From Rattus norvegicus (lineage: Eukaryota; Chordata; Mammalia; Rodentia; Muridae), in the NCBI RefSeq assembly GCF_036323735.1, contig NC_086034.1, positions 42,035,439-42,099,438 on the forward strand: DNA of 64,000 nucleotides. The letters run 5' to 3'. How positions within the stretch are numbered: the stretch's first letter is position 1; every line of letters begins with the position of its first letter. The notes under the pieces are model-generated. The model was not told the DNA's origin, made no database searches, and saw nothing but the letters and a program-made list of their open reading frames with translations. Below, in pieces: positions 1-10,902 of this stretch. A program made the translations under genes and the position numbers.

Positions 1-397
1 TTTCACGAATAGAATCAAAATTTCTAGGCGAATTCAGTGAGTTCCCAAAGGGTCATGCTGGTGTGAGTGTGCTTTTCAATATGTAACAACATTTTAAGGA
101 ACGGACTCTAAGTATCATGGTGAATTCAGTAGGTTCCCAATAGGATTCGCATGTAATAAGCTTGTTATTCAAGATAGAGCAACGTTTTAAGGAACGGAAA
201 CACTGTTTCTCTGTGAATTCAGTTAGTTCCCAGTAGCAGGCTCTTGTAATATGCGTACTTCTTAATTTATCAAAATTTGGTGTGCCGAATCTGAGTAACA
301 TGGTGAATTCGGTTAGTTCCCAATAGGCCGCAGTAGTAATAAGTGGACTGTTCGGGATATAGAAAAATTTTCACGAGTGGAATCAAAATTTCTAGGC

Positions 398-419
398 GAA
401 TTCAGTGAGTTCCCAATGG
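398..419 (+). other. Conserved ~22-bp box heading each subunit (example)
   Basis: At 398, 490, 583 and 675 the four subunits share G-A-A-T-T-C-R-G-T-N-R-G-T-T-C-C-C-A-R-T-R-S. About 16 of these 22 columns are identical in all four, while the other ~70 bp of each subunit match far less. The box therefore recurs every 92-93 bp through the whole array, about 690 times with variants. Conservation across the four paralogous subunits could mean a protein-binding site or a preferred recombination site. It could also be the least-decayed part of the ancestral unit. No known binding motif was recognised in it. Confidence 0.7.
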
Positions 420-489
420 GACATGCTTGTATGAGTGTGCTTTTCAATATGTAACAACATTTTAAGGAACGGACTCTAAGTATCATGGT
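398..489 (+). repeat. Subunit A (92 bp) of the monomer
   Basis: The subunit starts with GAATTCAGTGAGTTCCCA and ends in ATCATGGT before the next box. It aligns over its whole length with subunits B, C and D, so all four descend from one ancestral ~92 bp unit. This is the most variable box in the array. Many monomers have GAATACAG instead of GAATTCAG, which removes the EcoRI site. Linked variants follow it: CCAATGGG or CCAAAGGG, GACATG or GTCATG, TATGAG or TGTGAG, and GTGCT or GTACT. I counted about 38% GC here. Confidence 0.9.
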
Positions 490-582
490 GAATTCAGTAG
501 GTTCCCAATAGGATTCGCATGTAATAAGCTTGTTATTCAAGATAGAGCAACGTTTTAATGAACGGAAACACTGGTTCTCTGT
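490..582 (+). repeat. Subunit B (93 bp) of the monomer
   Basis: The subunit starts with GAATTCAGTAGGTTCCCAAT and carries the single HindIII site of the monomer (526-531). Its box is nearly invariant in the array. Rare exceptions are GAAATCAG near 11584 and 13804, and GAATTCTG near 11954 and 14174. Variants downstream of the box that serve as HOR markers are ATTCGCATG or ATTCACATG, GCAACG or GCATCG, and GAACGG or GAAGGG. Confidence 0.9.
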
Positions 583-674
583 GAATTCAGTTAGTTCCCA
601 GTAGCAGGCTCTTGTAATATGCGTACTTCTAAAGATTTATCAAAATTTGGTGTGCCGAATCTGAGTAACATGGT
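583..674 (+). repeat. Subunit C (92 bp) of the monomer
   Basis: The subunit starts with GAATTCAGTTAGTTCCCAGT. Marker variants used to follow HOR copies are TTCCAAGTAG, the GTTGGTTCCCAGGAGC form, CTTCTAAAG or CTTCTTAAG, and TTTGGTGTG, TTTGGAGTG or TTTCGTGGG. A 2-bp deletion (CTTCTTAATTTATC) occurs only in the three copies of the leftmost HOR, near 269, 2487 and 5074. Confidence 0.9.
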
Positions 675-767
675 GAATTCGGTTAGTTCCCAATAGGCCG
701 CAGTAGTAATAAGTGGACTGTTCGGGATATAGATAAATTTTCACGAATGGAATCAAAATTTCTAGGC
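675..767 (+). repeat. Subunit D (93 bp) of the monomer
   Basis: The subunit starts with GAATTCGGTTAGTTCCCA and runs across the monomer join used here (738/739). It differs from the other three boxes by G at position 7, and is split in the population between GTTCCCA and GTTTCCA. Downstream it carries TTCGGGATATAG followed by A5T4, the longest A/T tract in the monomer. Aligning it with A, B and C shows the same order of sub-motifs, including GTAATAAGTG, which matches GTAATAAGCT in B. Confidence 0.9.
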
Positions 768-2218
768 GAATTCAGTGAGTTCCCAATGGGACATGCTTGT
801 ATGAGTGTGCTTTTCAATATGTAACAACATTTTAAGGAACGGACTCTAAGTATCATGGTGAATTCAGTAGGTTCCCCACAGGATTCGCATGTAATAAGCT
901 TGTTATTCAAGATAGAGCAACGTTTTAAGGAATGGAAACACTGTTTCTCTGTGAATTCAGTTAGTTCCCAGTAGCAGGCTCTTGTAATATGCGTACTTCT
1001 AAAGATTTATCAAAATTTGGTGTGCCGAATCTGAGTAACATGGTGAATTCGGTTAGTTTCCAATAGGCCGCAGTAGTAATAAGTGGACTGTTCGGGATAT
1101 AGAAAAATTTTGACGAATGGAATCAAAATTTCTAGGCGAATTCAGTGAGTTCCCAATGGGACATGCTTGTATGAGTGTGCTTTTCAATATGTAACAACAT
1201 TTTAAGGAACGGACTCTAAGTATCATGGTGAATTCAGTAGGTTCCCAATAGGATTCGCATGTAATAAGCTTGTTATTCAAGATAGAGCAACGTTTTAAGG
1301 AAGGGAAACACTGTTTCTCTGTGAATTCAGTTAGTTCCCAGTAGCAGGCTCTTGTAATATGCATACTTCTAAAGATTTATGTAAATTTGGTGTGCCGAAT
1401 CTGAGTAACATGGTGAATTCGGTTAGTTTCCAACAGGCCGCAATAGTAATAAGTGGACTGTTCGGGATATAGAAAAATTTTCACGAATGGAATCAAAATT
1501 TCTAGGCGAATTCAGTGAGTTCCCAAAGGGACATGCTTGTGTGAGTGTGCTTTTCAATATGTAACAACATTTTAAGGAACGGACTCTAAGTATCATGGTG
1601 AATTCAGTAGGTTCCCAATAGGATTCGCATGTAATAAGCTTGTTATTCAAGATAGAGAAACGTTTTAAGGAAGGGAAACACTGTTTCTCTGTGAATTCAG
1701 TTAGTTCCCAGTAGCAGGCTCTTGTAATATGCATACTTCTAAAGATTTATGAAAATTTGGTGTGCCGAATCTGAGTAACATGGTGAATTCGGTTAGTTTC
1801 CAATAGGCCGCAGTAGTAATAAGTGGACTGTTCGGGATATAGAAAAATTTTCACGAATGGACTCAAAATTTCTAGGCGAATACAGTGAGTTCCCAATGGG
1901 ACATGCTTGTATGAGTGTGCTTTTCAATATGTAACAACATTTTAAGGAAAGGACTCTAAGTATTATGGTGAATTCAGTAGGTTCCCAATAGGATTCGCAT
2001 GTAATACGCTTGTTATTCAAGATAGAGCAACGTTTTAAGGAACGGAATCACTGTTTCTCTGTGAATTCAGTTAGTTCCCAGTAGCAGGCTCTTGTAATAT
2101 GCGTACTTCTAAAGATTTATCAAAATTTGGGGTGCCGAATCTGAGTAACATGGTGAATTCGGTTAGTTTCCAATAGGCCGCAATAGTAATAAGTGGACTG
2201 TTCGGGATATAGAAAAAT

Positions 2219-4805
2219 TTTCACGAATAGAATCAAAATTTCTAGGCGAATTCAGTGAGTTCCCAAAGGGTCATGCTGGTGTGAGTGTGCTTTTCAATAT
2301 GTAACAACATTTTAAGGAACGGACTCTAAGTATCATGGTGAATTCAGTAGGTTCCCAATAGGATTCGCATGTAATAAGCTTGTTATTCAAGATAGAGCAA
2401 CGTTTTAAGGAACGGAAACACTGTTTCTCTGTGAATTCAGTTAGTTCCCAGTAGCAGGCTCTTGTAATATGCGTACTTCTTAATTTATCAAAATTTGGTG
2501 TGCCGAATCTGAGTAACATGGTGAATTCGGTTAGTTCCCAATAGGCCGCAGTAGTAATAAGTGGACTGTTCGGGATATAGAAAAATTTTCACGAGTGGAA
2601 TCAAAATTTCTAGGCGAATTCAGTGAGTTCCCAATGGGACATGCTTGTATGAGTGTGCTTTTCAATATGTAACAACATTTTAAGGAACGGACTCTAAGTA
2701 TCATGGTGAATTCAGTAGGTTCCCAATAGGATTCGCATGTAATAAGCTTGTTATTCAAGATAGAGCAACGTTTTAATGAACGGAAACACTGGTTCTCTGT
2801 GAATTCAGTTAGTTCCCAGTAGCAGGCTCTTGTAATATGCGTACTTCTAAAGATTTATCAAAATTTGGTGTGCCGAATCTGAGTAACATGGTGAATTCGG
2901 TTAGTTCCCAATAGGCCGCAGTAGTAATAAGTGGACTGTTCGGGATATAGAAAAATTTTCACGAGTGGAATCAAATTTCTAGGCGAATTCAGTGAGTTCC
3001 CAATGGGACATGCTTGTATGAGTGTGCTTTTCAATATGTAACAACATTTTAAGGAACGGACTCTAAGTATCATGGTGAATTCAGTAGGTTCCCAATAGGA
3101 TTCGCATGTAACAAGCTTGTTATTCAAGATAGAGCAACGTTTTAAGGAACGGAAACACTGTTTCTCTGTGAATTCAGTTAGTTCCCAGTAGCAGGCTCTT
3201 GTAATATACGTACTTCTAAAGATTTATCAAAATTTGATGTGCCGAATCTGAGTAACATGGTGAATTCGGTTAGTTCCCAATAGGACGCAGTAGTAATAAG
3301 TGGACTGTTCGGGATATAGATAAATTTTCACGAATGGAATCAAAATTTCTAGGCGAATTCAGTGAGTTCCCAATGGGACATGCTTGTATGAGTGTGCTTT
3401 TCAATATGTAACAACATTTTAAGGAACGGACTCTAAGTATCATGGTGAATTCAGTAGGTTCCCCACAGGATTCGCATGTAATAAGCTTGTTATTCAAGAT
3501 AGAGCAACGTTTTAAGGAATGGAAACACTGTTTCTCTGTGAATTCAGTTAGTTCCCAGTAGCAGGCTCTTGTAATATGCGTACTTCTAAAGATTTATCAA
3601 AATTTGGTGTGCCGAATCTGAGTAACATGGTGAATTCGGTTAGTTTCCAATAGGCCGCAGTAGTAATAAGTGGACTGTTCGGGATATAGAAAAATTTTGA
3701 CGAATGGAATCAAAATTTCTAGGCGAATTCAGTGAGTTCCCAATGGGACATGCTTGTATGAGTGTGCTTTTCAATATGTAACAACATTTTAAGGAACGGA
3801 CTCTAAGTATCATGGTGAATTCAGTAGGTTCCCAATAGGATTCGCATGTAATAAGCTTGTTATTCAAGATAGAGCAACGTTTTAAGGAAGGGAAACACTG
3901 TTTCTCTGTGAATTCAGTTAGTTCCCAGTAGCAGGCTCTTGTAATATGCATACTTCTAAAGATTTATGTAAATTTGGTGTGCCGAATCTGAGTAACATGG
4001 TGAATTCGGTTAGTTTCCAACAGGCCGCAATAGTAATAAGTGGACTGTTCGGGATATAGAAAAATTTTCACGAATGGAATCAAAATTTCTAGGCGAATTC
4101 AGTGAGTTCCCAAAGGGACATGCTTGTGTGAGTGTGCTTTTCAATATGTAACAACATTTTAAGGAACGGACTCTAAGTATCATGGTGAATTCAGTAGGTT
4201 CCCAATAGGATTCGCATGTAATAAGCTTGTTATTCAAGATAGAGAAACGTTTTAAGGAAGGGAAACACTGTTTCTCTGTGAATTCAGTTAGTTCCCAGTA
4301 GCAGGCTCTTGTAATATGCATACTTCTAAAGATTTATGAAAATTTGGTGTGCCGAATCTGAGTAACATGGTGAATTCGGTTAGTTTCCAATAGGCCGCAG
4401 TAGTAATAAGTGGACTGTTCGGGATATAGAAAAATTTTCACGAATGGACTCAAAATTTCTAGGCGAATACAGTGAGTTCCCAATGGGACATGCTTGTATG
4501 AGTGTGCTTTTCAATATGTAACAACATTTTAAGGAAAGGACTCTAAGTATTATGGTGAATTCAGTAGGTTCCCAATAGGATTCGCATGTAATACGCTTGT
4601 TATTCAAGATAGAGCAACGTTTTAAGGAACGGAATCACTGTTTCTCTGTGAATTCAGTTAGTTCCCAGTAGCAGGCTCTTGTAATATGCGTACTTCTAAA
4701 GATTTATCAAAATTTGGGGTGCCGAATCTGAGTAACATGGTGAATTCGGTTAGTTTCCAATAGGCCGCAATAGTAATAAGTGGACTGTTCGGGATATAGA
4801 AAAAT
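2219..4805. repeat. HOR-alpha copy 2 (complete 7-mer, 2587 bp)
   Basis: These are seven monomers, two of them short: -2 bp near 2487, and -1 bp near 2975 where CAAAATTTC becomes CAAATTTC. This gives 2,590 - 3 = 2,587 bp, exactly the distance from 2219 to 4806. This is the fullest copy of the HOR. Its third monomer (2957-3325) has no counterpart in copy 1 and carries private changes (ATACGTAC, TTTGATGTG, GGACGCAG). Confidence 0.88.
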
Positions 4806-5850
4806 TTTCACGAATAGAATCAAAATTTCTAGGCGAATTCAGTGAGTTCCCAAAGGGTCATGCTGGTGTGAGTGTGCTTTTCAATATGTAACAACATTTT
4901 AAGGAACGGACTCTAAGTATCATGGTGAATTCAGTAGGTTCCCAATAGGATTCGCATGTAATAAGCTTGTTATTCAAGATAGAGCAACGTTTTAAGGAAC
5001 GGAAACACTGTTTCTCTGTGAATTCAGTTAGTTCCCAGTAGCAGGCTCTTGTAATATGCGTACTTCTTAATTTATCAAAATTTGGTGTGCCGAATCTGAG
5101 TAACATGGTGAATTCGGTTAGTTCCCAATAGGCCGCAGTAGTAATAAGTGGACTGTTCGGGATATAGAAAAATTTTCACGAGTGGAATCAAAATTTCTAG
5201 GCGAATTCAGTGAGTTCCCAATGGGACATGCTTGTATGAGTGTGCTTTTCAATATGTAACAACATTTTAAGGAACGGACTCTAAGTATCATGGTGAATTC
5301 AGTAGGTTCCCAATAGGATTCGCATGTAATAAGCTTGTTATTCAAGATAGAGCAACGTTTTAATGAACGGAAACACTGGTTCTCTGTGAATTCAGTTAGT
5401 TCCCAGTAGCAGGCTCTTGTAATATGCGTACTTCTAAAGATTTATCAAAATTTGGTGTGCCGAATCTGAGTAACATGGTGAATTCGGTTAGTTCCCAATA
5501 GGCCGCAGTAGTAATAAGTGGACTGTTCGGGATATAGAAAAATTTTCACGAGTGGAATCAAATTTCTAGGCGAATTCAGTGAGTTCCCAATGGGACATGC
5601 TTGTATGAGTGTGCTTTTAAATATGTAACAACATTTTAAGGAACGGACTCTAAGTATCATGGTGAATTCAGTAGGTTCCCAATAGGATTCGCATGTAACA
5701 AGCTTGTTATTCAAGATAGAGCAACGTTTTAAGGAACGGAAACACTGTTTCTCTGTGAATTCAGTTAGTTCCCCGTAGCAGGCTCTTGTAATATGCGTAC
5801 TTCTAAAGATTTATCAAAATTTGGTGTGCCGAATCTGAGTAACATGGTGA
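4806..5850. repeat. HOR-alpha copy 3 (truncated to about three monomers)
   Basis: The copy repeats the first three monomers of copy 2, including the 2-bp deletion near 5074, TTTTAATGAACGG near 5357 and the CAAATTTC 1-bp deletion near 5562. It then departs. From about 5770 the private marks of copy 2 are missing, and by 5860 the sequence is a different monomer type (GTTTCCAATAGG, CAATGG). The end given is approximate, since the break lies between homologous monomers. Confidence 0.8.
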
Positions 5851-8682
5851 ATTCGGTTAGTTTCCAATAGGCCGCAATGGTAATAAGTGGACTGTTCGGG
5901 ATATAGAAAAATTTTCACGAATGGAATCAAAATTTCTAGGCGAATTCAGTGAGTTCCCAAAGGGACATGCTTGTGTGAGTGTGCTTTTCAATATGTAACA
6001 ACATTTTAAGGAACGGACTCTAAGTATCATGGTGAATTCAGTAGGTTCCCAATAGGATTCGCATGTAATAAGCTTGTTATTCAAGATAGAGCAACGTTTT
6101 AAGGAACGGAAACACTGTTTCTCTGTGAATTCAGTTAGTTCCCAGTAGCAGGCTCTTGTAATATGCGTACTTCTAAAGATTCATCAAAATTTGGTGTGCC
6201 GAATCTGAGTAACATGGTGAATTCGGTTAGTTTCCAATAGGCCGCAATAGTAATAAGTGGACTGTTCGGGATATAGAAATATTTTCACGAATGGAATCAA
6301 AATTTCTAGGCGAATTCAGTGAGTTCCCAAAGGGTCATGCTTGTGTGAGTGTGCTTTTCAATATGTAACAACATTTTAAGGAACGGACTCTAAGTATCAT
6401 GGTGAATTCAGTAGGTTCCCAATAGGATTCGCATGTAATAAGCTTGTTATTCAAAATAGAGCAACGTTTTAAGGAACGGAAACACTGTTTCTCTGTGAAT
6501 TCAGTTAGTTCCCAGTAGCAGGCTCTTGTAATATGCGTACTTGTTAAGATTTATCAAAATTTGGTGTGCCGAATCTGAGTAACATGGTGAATTCGGTTAG
6601 TTCCCAATAGGCCGCATTAGTAATAAGTGGACTGTTCGGGATATAGAAAAATTTTCACGAATGGAATCAAAATTTCTAGGCGAATTCAGTGAGTTCCCAA
6701 TGGGACATGCTTGTATGAGTGTGCTTTTCAATATGTAACAACATTTTAAGGAACGGACTCTAAGTATCATGGTGAATTCAGTAGGTTCCCAATAGGATTC
6801 GCATGTAATAAGCTTGTTATTCAAGATAGAGCAACGTTTTAAGGAACGGAAACACTGTTTCTCTGTGAATTCATTAGTTCCCAGTAGCAGGCTCTTGTAA
6901 TATGCGTACTTCTAAAGATTTATCAAAATTTGGTGTGCCGAATCTGAGTAACATGGTGAATTCGGTTAGTTTCCAATAGGCCGCAATAGTAATAAGTGGA
7001 CTGTTCGGGATATAGAAAAATTTTCACGAATGGAATCAAAATTTCTAGGCGAATTCAGTGAGTTCCCAAAGGGACATGCTTGTGTGAGTGTGCTTTTCAA
7101 TATGTAACAACATTTTAAGGAACGGATTCTAAGTATCATGGTTAATTCAGTAGGTTCCCAATAGGATTCGCATGTAATAAGCTTGTTATTCAAGATAGAG
7201 CAACGTTTTAAGGAACGGAAACACTGTTTCTCTGTGAATTCAGTTAGTTCCCAGTAGCAGGCTTTTGTAATATGCGTACTTCTAAAGATTTATCAAAATT
7301 TGGTGTGCCGAATCTGAGTAACATGGTGAATTCAGTTAGTTCCCAATAGGCCGCAGTAGTAATAAGTGGACAGTTCGGGATATAGAAAAATTTTCACGAA
7401 TGGAATCAAAATTTCTAGGCGAATTCAGTGAGTTCCCAAAGGGACATGCTTGTATGAGTGTGCTTTTCAATATGTAACAACATTTTACGGAACGGACTCT
7501 AAGTATCATGGTGAATTCAGTAGGTTCCCAATAGGATTCGCATGTAATAAGCTTGTTATTCAAGATAGAGCAACGTTTTAAGGAACGGAAACACTGTTTC
7601 TCTGTGAATTCAGTTAGTTCCCAGTAGCAGGCTCTTGTAATAAGCGTACTTCTAAAGATTTATCAAAATTTGATGTGCCGAATCTGAGTAACATGGTGAA
7701 TTCGGTTAGTTTCCAATAGGCCGCAGTAGTAATAAGTGGACTGTTCGGGATATAGAAAAATTTTCACGAATGGACTCAAAATTTCTAGGCGAATACAGTG
7801 AGTTCCCAATGGGACATGCTTGTATGAGTGTACTTTTCAATATGTAACAACATTTTAAGGAACGGACTCTAAGTATCATGGTGAATTCAGTAGGTTCCCA
7901 ATAGGATTCGCATGTAATAAGCTTGTTATTCAAGATAGAGCAACGTTTTAAGGAACGGAAACACTGTTTCTCTGTGAATTCAGTTAGTTCCCAGTAGCAG
8001 GCTCTTGTAATATGCGTACTTCTAAAGATTTATCAAAATTTGGTGTGCCGAATCTGAGTAACATTGTGAATTCGGTTAGTTTCCAATAGGCCGCAATAGT
8101 AATAAGTGGACTGTTCGGGATATAGAAAAATTTTCACGAATGGAATCAAAATTTCTAGGCGAATTCAGTGAGTTCCCAAAGGGACATGCTTGTGTGAGTG
8201 TGCTTTTCAATATGTAACAACATTTTAAGGAACGGACTCTAAGTATCATGGTGAATTCAGTAGGTTCCCAATAGGATTCGCATGTAATAAGCTTGTTATT
8301 CAAGATAGAGCAACGTTTTAAGGAACGGAAACACTGTTTCTCTGTGAATTCAGTTAGTTCCCAGTAGCAGGCTCTTGTAATATGCGTACTTCTAAAGATT
8401 TATCAAAATTTGGTGTGCCGAATCTGAGTAACATGGTGAATTCGGTTAGTTTCCAATAGGCCGCAATAGTAATAAGTGGACTGTTCGGGATATAGAAAAA
8501 TTTTCACGAATGGAATCAAAATTTCTAGGCGAATTCAGTGAGTTCCCAAAGGGTCATGCTTGTGTGAGTGTGCTTTTCAATATGTAACAACATTTTAAGG
8601 AACGGACTCTAAGTATCATGGTGAATTCAGTAGGTTCCCAATAGGATTCGCATGTAATAAGCTTGTTATTCAAGATAGAGCA
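5851..8682. repeat. Mixed monomers, weak 4-mer order
   Basis: About seven and a half monomers without a clear long HOR. The last four (from 7392) resemble the units at 8872 onward at a 1,480 bp spacing: a TTTTACGG monomer, a GACTC/GAATACAG monomer, a GGGACATG/TGTGTG monomer, and a GGGTCATG monomer. One monomer near 6872 has a private 1-bp deletion in the subunit C box (GAATTCATTAG). Another, near 6181, has TTCATC for TTTATC. Confidence 0.75.
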
Positions 8683-9792
8683 TCGTTTTAAGGAACGGAA
8701 ACACTGTTTCTCTGTGAATTCAGTTAGTTCCCAGTAGCAGGCTTTTGTAATATGCGTACTTCTAAAGATTTATCAAAATTTGGTGTGCCGAATCTGAGTA
8801 ACATGGTGAATTCGGTTAGTTCCCACTAGGCCGCAGTAGTAATAAGTGGACAGTTCGGGATATAGAAAAATTTTCACGAATGGAATCAAAATTTCTAGGC
8901 GAATTCAGTGAGTTCCCAAAGGGACATGCTTGTATGAGTGTGCTTTTCAATATGTAACAACATTTTACGGAACGGACTCTAAGTATCATGGTGAATTCAG
9001 TAGGTTCCCAATAGGATTCGCATGTAATAAGCTTGTTATTCAAGATAGAGCAACGTTTTAAGGAACGGAAACACTGTTTCTCTGTGAATTCAGTTAGTTC
9101 CCAGTAGCAGGCTCTTGTAATAAGCGTACTTCTAAAGATTTATCAAAATTTGGAGTGCCGAATCTGAGTAACATGGTGAATTCGGTTAGTTTCCAATAGG
9201 CCGCAGTAGTAATAAGTGGACTGTTCGGGATATAGAAAAATTTTCACGAATGGACTCAAAATTTCTAGGCGAATACAGTGAGTTCCCAATGGGACATGCT
9301 TGTATGAGTGTACTTTTCAATATGTAACAACATTTTAAGGAACGGACTCTAAGTATCATGGTGAATTCAGTAGGTTCCCAATAGGATTCGCATGTAATAA
9401 GCTTGTTATTCAAGATAGAGCAACGTTTTAAGTAACGGAAACACTGTTTCTCTGTGAATTCAGTTAGTTCCCAGTAGCAGGCTCTTGTAATATGCGTACT
9501 TCTAAAGATTTATCAAAATTTGATGTGCCGATTCTGAGTAACATTGTGAATTCGGTTAGTTTCCAATAGGCCGCAATAGTAATAAGTGGACTGTTCGGGA
9601 TATAGAAAAATTTTCACGAATGGAATCAAAATTTCTAGGCGAATTCAGTGAGTTCCCAAAGGGACATGCTTGTGTGAGTGTGCTTTTCAATATGTAACAA
9701 CATTTTAAGGAACGGACTCTAAGTATCATGGTGAATTCAGTAGGTTCCCAATAGGATTCGCATGTAATAAGCTTGTTATTCAAGATAGAGCA
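8683..9792. repeat. 3-mer tandem duplication, copy 1 (1110 bp)
   Basis: Three monomers repeated immediately downstream at an offset of 1,110 bp. Shared rare variants are GCATCG at 8682, TCCCACTAGG near 8821, GGACAGTTC near 8849, TAAGCGTAC near 9121, TTAAGTAACGG near 9429 and CCGATTCTGAG near 9528. Every line I compared by eye was identical. To the left, the similarity continues to about 8555, where GTCATG and GACATG differ. Confidence 0.9.
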
Positions 9793-10902
9793 TCGTTTTA
9801 AGGAACGGAAACACTGTTTCTCTGTGAATTCAGTTAGTTCCCAGTAGCAGGCTTTTGTAATATGCGTACTTCTAAAGATTTATCAAAATTTGGTGTGCCG
9901 AATCTGAGTAACATGGTGAATTCGGTTAGTTCCCACTAGGCCGCAGTAGTAATAAGTGGACAGTTCGGGATATAGAAAAATTTTCACGAATGGAATCAAA
10001 ATTTCTAGGCGAATTCAGTGAGTTCCCAAAGGGACATGCTTGTATGAGTGTGCTTTTCAATATGTAACAACATTTTACGGAACGGACTCTAAGTATCATG
10101 GTGAATTCAGTAGGTTCCCAATAGGATTCGCATGTAATAAGCTTGTTATTCAAGATAGAGCAACGTTTTAAGGAACGGAAACACTGTTTCTCTGTGAATT
10201 CAGTTAGTTCCCAGTAGCAGGCTCTTGTAATAAGCGTACTTCTAAAGATTTATCAAAATTTGGAGTGCCGAATCTGAGTAACATGGTGAATTCGGTTAGT
10301 TTCCAATAGGCCGCAGTAGTAATAAGTGGACTGTTCGGGATATAGAAAAATTTTCACGAATGGACTCAAAATTTCTAGGCGAATACAGTGAGTTCCCAAT
10401 GGGACATGCTTGTATGAGTGTACTTTTCAATATGTAACAACATTTTAAGGAACGGACTCTAAGTATCATGGTGAATTCAGTAGGTTCCCAATAGGATTCG
10501 CATGTAATAAGCTTGTTATTCAAGATAGAGCAACGTTTTAAGTAACGGAAACACTGTTTCTCTGTGAATTCAGTTAGTTCCCAGTAGCAGGCTCTTGTAA
10601 TATGCGTACTTCTAAAGATTTATCAAAATTTGATGTGCCGATTCTGAGTAACATTGTGAATTCGGTTAGTTTCCAATAGGCCGCAATAGTAATAAGTGGA
10701 CTGTTCGGGATATAGAAAAATTTTCACGAATGGAATCAAAATTTCTAGGCGAATTCAGTGAGTTCCCAAAGGGACATGCTTGTGTGAGTGTGCTTTTCAA
10801 TATGTAACAACATTTTAAGGAACGGACTCTAAGTATCATGGTGAATTCAGTAGGTTCCCAATAGGATTCGCATGTAATAAGCTTGTTATTCAAGATAGAG
10901 CA
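9793..10902. repeat. 3-mer tandem duplication, copy 2 (1110 bp)
   Basis: Second copy of the preceding 3-mer, carrying the same run of rare variants at +1,110 bp. It ends at 10903, where GCAACG replaces the GCATCG expected if a third copy followed. Confidence 0.9.

Larger units (their letters stand above)
369..738 (+). repeat. Reference monomer (one complete 370-bp unit)
   Basis: This is a clean full-length copy in the phase used throughout. It contains four GAATTC sites, at 398, 490, 583 and 675; the next monomer starts its own series at 768. The spacings are 92, 93, 92 and 93, which shows the tetrameric make-up of the unit. One HindIII site (AAGCTT) lies at 526-531 in subunit B. An A/T-rich stretch with A5T4 and A4T3 tracts (A4 to A5 at the first) straddles the join between monomers. 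The monomer has no open frame that continues into the next unit, because 370 is not divisible by 3. Confidence 0.95.
1..2218. repeat. HOR-alpha copy 1 (6-monomer, one-monomer deletion form)
   Basis: These are six monomers that match, in order, the monomers of the copy starting at 2219 but lack the third one. Shared private marks are the 2-bp deletion near 269, TTTTAATGAACGG and ACTGGTTCTC near 555-575, GTTCCCCACAGG near 872, TTTATGTAAATT near 1379, GAATACAG with GGAAAGG in the sixth monomer, and TACGCTT near 2006. The offset to copy 2 is 2,218 bp at the start and 2,587 bp after the missing monomer. Copy 1 may continue to the left of the window. Confidence 0.88.

Noticed and set aside
490..500. 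TGAATTCA palindrome as an operator
   Set aside because: The 8-bp palindrome exists in subunits B and C, but A (CGAATTCA) and D (TGAATTCG) break it, and nothing nearby is a gene to regulate.
313..540. Recurrent ~75-codon minus-strand open frames (one in most monomers)
   Set aside because: They are the same part of the repeat read over and over. The unit length is not a multiple of 3, so no frame passes into the next unit. Single-base changes destroy the frame in many monomers with no sign of selection, and the peptide shows the subunit repeat (YWEPTEFT-like segments) and no recognised domain. No gene is called.
1091..1107. CENP-B box-like TTCGGGATATAGAAAA
   Set aside because: It keeps TTCG and the central A of the CENP-B box but has GAAA where CGGG is required. 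The match is partial and likely chance.
1053..1364. Longer 95-103-codon minus-strand frames
   Set aside because: Same frame with an upstream start created by single substitutions (GTTTCC in subunit D or changes in C). This is a chance extension, not a gene.
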